Shown piece by piece: positions 61,344 to 64,000 of a stretch of 64,000 bases of DNA. The first letter of the stretch is position 1; every line of letters begins with the position of its first letter. Below the pieces are notes generated by a model. The model searched no databases. It was not told the DNA's origin and was given only the letters and a program-made list of their open reading frames with translations. Position numbers and translations under genes: made by a program. The stretch is taken from assembly GCA_023251535.1 (NCBI GenBank), contig JAHEYP010000009.1, positions 36,009 through 100,008 on the forward strand, in the 5' to 3' direction. The DNA is from Bacteroidota bacterium. Its GTDB lineage: Bacteria > Bacteroidota > Bacteroidia > AKYH767-A > OLB10.

Positions 61344-63002
61344 ATGAAAAAAATTAAAATTCTGCTTGGACTACTTTTTATTGCTGTTTATTCCTTCGCC
61401 CAATCACCTACCTGCCAATGGGCCTACGCTCCCGTAGCAACCAACTCATTTAATGCTATAGTTTACGCTGCCGATGTCGATTCGCATGGCAATATTATTC
61501 AAGCAGGAAAGTTGTTTGGTGTGGCTGATATGAATCCCGCTACCGGTCCCGGAGATACTGTTTATAGTAACCCAGGAGGGAATTATTATCTTTCTAAAAC
61601 GACGAGTTCGGGAAATCTACTATGGATTAAATATTTCACAGGAGTTCCTTATATGTCAACATTTGAGATTAACGGAGTAAGGGTAAATTCAAACGATGAA
61701 ATTGTTGTTCTAGGAAATTATTTCGGGGTAATTGATGTAGATTTTTCAGCAGCAGGTGTTGATACATTAAGAAGCCATCAACCTACTTACCAAGATTATT
61801 TTTTGGCAAAGTATGATAGTAGCAGTAATTTACTTTGGGCTTTCACTATTGGTGATGCATCGCATTTAACACAAGTGAAAACAATGACGTTAAATGATAA
61901 TGATGATATTTTGGTAGCCACCAATACTAATGGAGCCGTTGATCTAGACCCAGGCGCTGGTGTGCACCCTTCCATCGGAGGTAATGCCAACCTTGTAGCG
62001 TATAATACCGATGGAAATTACCTCTGGCATAATAATATTGCCGTACAGTTTTCTTATGCCGAAAATAGTAATACGTTGGAGGCAGATGCATTTGGAAATT
62101 CTTATTTGTTAACGGTGGGATACTATGAAATGACAGTTAATAAATTTAGTAATATCGGCATTTGGCATTATGATAAAACCATCGGACAATTTTCTGCCGG
62201 TGCTCGTGTAGCTCCTCAATCCATGTGGATCGACCCTGCCACTCAAGATTATTATATCTGTGGGTCATTTCAAGGATCTGTAAACTTCGACCCTAATGGA
62301 GGATCAACTGTTTTAACATGTAGCTCCGCAAATTATCAAGATGGATTCATTGCTAAATATGATTCATCGATGAACATAATTTGGGTGAAACAATATACAG
62401 GTCAAGTAGCTTTTGGAAAGTTTTCTATAGCACCTTACGGAAATAATTTACTGCTGGTCGGACAAATAACAGGCACTGCAAATTTAGGTGGAGCAAATAA
62501 TTTTATATCTGCATCCGCGTCGCCATTTATGATGGAGATTGATCCATCAGGAAATACTCAGATGGCGTTTATGTTAAGTGGAGTCGGCAAGATGAATACC
62601 ATCGATATTACTCCCGATTTAAAAATTGTAACTACCGGATACATCGCGGGCACGATTGATATGGATCCTACCGGCGCCTCAATTCCTCTTAATGCAACAA
62701 CTACAACATCTTTCAATGCAGTATACGCTACTTCATTAACAGGAATTTCCCAAGTTCAGGATGAGGAAGAGGTATTAATTTATCCAAATCCCACAAACGA
62801 CATTATTCAAATTCAATTTACTAATTCTGTAAATGGAGATGTTTCGATTATTGATGGGTTAGGAAGGACGGTAGCGTCACATCAAATTCTTAATGAGCGC
62901 CACAATGTTTTTTCTGTTAAAGAGTTGAAAGCTGGAGTATACTTTGTAATGATGACAACAAACGGAAGTAAAAAAGCAATTAAAAAATTCATTATTCAGT
63001 AA
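61344..63002 (+). CDS. Secreted beta-propeller-like (SBBP-type) protein with T9SS sorting domain
   Basis: From the ATG at 61344 (the frame's first possible start lies in the terminator) the signal peptide is MKKIKILLGLLFIAVYSFA, then QSPTCQWAY. The body has repeats of the form D-x-x-G-N-I/L-x-x-A-G-x-x-x-G-x-x-D-x-D-P, for example VDSHGNIIQAGKLFG, GAVDLDPGAG, GSVNFDPNGG and GTIDMDPTGA, as in SBBP-type beta-propellers. There is no catalytic motif. The end (LIYPNPTNDIIQIQF, DGLGRTVAS, KAGVYFVMMT) is a T9SS type A domain. 552 residues. Confidence 0.82.
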   Translation: MKKIKILLGLLFIAVYSFAQSPTCQWAYAPVATNSFNAIVYAADVDSHGNIIQAGKLFGVADMNPATGPGDTVYSNPGGNYYLSKTTSSGNLLWIKYFTGVPYMSTFEINGVRVNSNDEIVVLGNYFGVIDVDFSAAGVDTLRSHQPTYQDYFLAKYDSSSNLLWAFTIGDASHLTQVKTMTLNDNDDILVATNTNGAVDLDPGAGVHPSIGGNANLVAYNTDGNYLWHNNIAVQFSYAENSNTLEADAFGNSYLLTVGYYEMTVNKFSNIGIWHYDKTIGQFSAGARVAPQSMWIDPATQDYYICGSFQGSVNFDPNGGSTVLTCSSANYQDGFIAKYDSSMNIIWVKQYTGQVAFGKFSIAPYGNNLLLVGQITGTANLGGANNFISASASPFMMEIDPSGNTQMAFMLSGVGKMNTIDITPDLKIVTTGYIAGTIDMDPTGASIPLNATTTTSFNAVYATSLTGISQVQDEEEVLIYPNPTNDIIQIQFTNSVNGDVSIIDGLGRTVASHQILNERHNVFSVKELKAGVYFVMMTTNGSKKAIKKFIIQ

Positions 63003-63031
63003 AAAATATTTGGAGAACGGATTTAAATCGA

Positions 63032-63063
63032 AAAATGGAGTAGGAATTTTCTTGCTCCATTTT
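63032..63063 (+). terminator. Terminator of the SBBP-type protein gene
   Basis: AAAATGGAG (63032-63040) pairs with CTCCATTTT (63055-63063), with further G-T-assisted pairing inside the loop. Confidence 0.7.
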
Positions 63064-63123
63064 CGTGTTTTGTTCTTCTTGAAAAATGCACCAAACAGCT
63101 TTCGCTGTTAATGGATACAATAG

Positions 63124-63131
63124 TAACTTTG
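63124..63131 (+). promoter_or_regulatory. Bacteroidota -7 element TAACTTTG
   Basis: Exact TAnnTTTG match 64 bp before the ATG of the TMEM175-like gene; the -33 element is weak. Confidence 0.5.
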
Positions 63132-63195
63132 TATAATTATCAAGCTTGCCGAATTAAAATTCCTTAAACACTCGAGAAAGCACTAAAAATTACCA

Positions 63196-63774
63196 ATGAA
63201 CAAGACACGTTTAGAAGCCTTTAGCGACGGAGTATTTGCTATTCTAATCACAATCATGGTGCTTGAAATAAAAGTGCCTCACGGAAGTGATTTCGGCGAT
63301 TTAAAGGGTTTAATACCTATTTTCTTGAGTTATGTTTTGAGTTTTATTTATTTGGGCATCTATTGGAATAACCATCACCATATGCTTCATACCATTAAAC
63401 ATGTTAGTGGTTCTATGCTTTGGGCAAATATGCATTTACTTTTCTGGTTATCGTTAGTGCCATTCGCTACGGCGTGGATTGGCGAAACGGGATTTGTATC
63501 AGCTCCAATGGTAGTTTATGGTTGTATACTATTGTTAGCCGCCATCGCTTATTTTATTCTTCAGTCTCAAATAATAAAACAAGAAGGCGATAACTCAGTG
63601 CTTAAAAAAGCAATTGGGAATGATGTTAAAGGAAAAATGTCGCCTATCATTTATTTGATCGCTATTATCTCCGGATTTTATAATCCGATCATTTCAGGAC
63701 TTTTATATGTGGTGGTTGCATTTATATGGCTTATCCCAGATAAGCGCATTGAACGAACACTTAAGCAAGATTAG
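63196..63774 (+). CDS. TMEM175-family membrane protein (putative potassium channel, DUF1211)
   Basis: 192 residues with six likely membrane helices. The family signature RLEAFSDGVFAI is at residues 5-16 in the first helix; it forms part of the pore in bacterial TMEM175 potassium channels, which work as tetramers. The following YWNNHHHMLH is also typical. Channel activity is known for some family members only. Inner membrane. The next gene begins 31 bp downstream and may be in the same operon. Confidence 0.9.
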   Translation: MNKTRLEAFSDGVFAILITIMVLEIKVPHGSDFGDLKGLIPIFLSYVLSFIYLGIYWNNHHHMLHTIKHVSGSMLWANMHLLFWLSLVPFATAWIGETGFVSAPMVVYGCILLLAAIAYFILQSQIIKQEGDNSVLKKAIGNDVKGKMSPIIYLIAIISGFYNPIISGLLYVVVAFIWLIPDKRIERTLKQD

Positions 63775-63805
63775 ACAATCAAATAGAGTGTTGAATACAT
63801 CAAGA

Positions 63806-64000
63806 ATGAAAACCTTACTTTTTAGCTGTTGTGTTGCTCTTTTTCTGGCTCTCGCACCATTGCCTTCATTATACTACCACTTACTAAGATTTCTTGTAAC
63901 CATTGCCGCACTGTTGGTTGCAAAACACGAGTGGGAAAAGGAATATGCTGTTGGAATATGGTTGATCATTTTCGCTGCCATTGCTGTACTTTTCAATCCT
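63806..64000 (+). CDS. Small membrane protein, cut by the window edge
   Basis: The visible 65 residues start MKTLLFSCCVALFLALAPLP and show three hydrophobic stretches, ending IWLIIFAAIAVLFNP. The pattern, including the FNP after the last helix, resembles small DUF6804-type membrane proteins, though I am not certain of that name. ATG at 63806. The 3' end is outside the window. Confidence 0.65.
   Translation, partial: MKTLLFSCCVALFLALAPLPSLYYHLLRFLVTIAALLVAKHEWEKEYAVGIWLIIFAAIAVLFNP

Overview
The window looks like a chromosomal segment of a gliding-type or marine-type member of the Bacteroidota. Nine secreted proteins end in a type IX secretion (T9SS) type A sorting domain with a YPNP-like motif. 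Several genes sit just behind the Bacteroidota promoter form TTTG-N19/23-TAnnTTTG. The order DUF4175 protein, small ATP-binding protein, ybeY, mnmG fits that phylum, and the DNA is AT-rich. No rRNA, tRNA, CRISPR array, transposase or phage gene was recognised.

The most notable reading is that the first 12 kb is the replication-origin and centromere region. All eight genes from the left edge to 11.3 kb are on the minus strand. From 12.2 kb rightwards nearly all genes are on the plus strand. The 0.87 kb gap between the two arms (11302-12170) carries two exact DnaA boxes (TTATNCACA) and three one-mismatch boxes in AT-rich DNA, so it is the best oriC candidate. Six to nine kb to the left, the non-coding DNA around mnmG carries a cluster of parS-like palindromes (TGTTNCACGTGNAACA). 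Three sites have a single mismatch, and two of these touch the two ends of mnmG exactly. A field of degenerate copies plus two other repeat families fills 2.3-3.5 kb.

Layout: 1-11.3 kb (minus): response regulator fragment, T9SS protein, zinc-ribbon methyltransferase, parS field, mnmG, ybeY, anti-sigma-like ATPase, DUF4175 coiled-coil membrane protein, rRNA-methyltransferase-like protein. 12.2-25.2 kb (mostly plus): nadA and a MORN-type repeat protein, a palindromic element, a 44-residue membrane protein, a GEVED/T9SS protein, gltX, a BNR-repeat T9SS protein, glnS-folB, rnr, and a DUF1761 protein. 25.2-26.1 kb: a tandem array of about 122-bp palindromic repeats. 26.2-30.9 kb (minus): thrA-thrB-thrC, the complete aspartate-to-threonine branch except aspartate-semialdehyde dehydrogenase. 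31.1-35.7 kb: dgt, a secreted EEP-fold nuclease-like protein, an acidic orphan. 36.1-40.4 kb: a signalling cluster (orphan protein, multi-pass membrane protein, NarL-type kinase and regulator, plus a convergent second kinase) with a G-rich repeat array in front. 40.8-49.3 kb: di-haem cytochrome c, MFS exporter, S8 peptidase, secreted cyclophilin, ELWxxDGT-repeat protein and another T9SS protein. 49.4-51.0 kb: YCII-like protein, exported methyltransferase-like protein, DinB. 51.4-63.0 kb: two giant related T9SS proteins that share a repeated module not named here (one also carries an M4 metallopeptidase domain), then a beta-propeller-like T9SS protein. 63.2-64 kb: a TMEM175-type channel and a cut-off small membrane protein.

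Functions were assigned by reading motifs and comparing with remembered families; no database search was run. Start sites were moved inward where the first possible codon lies inside a promoter or terminator.
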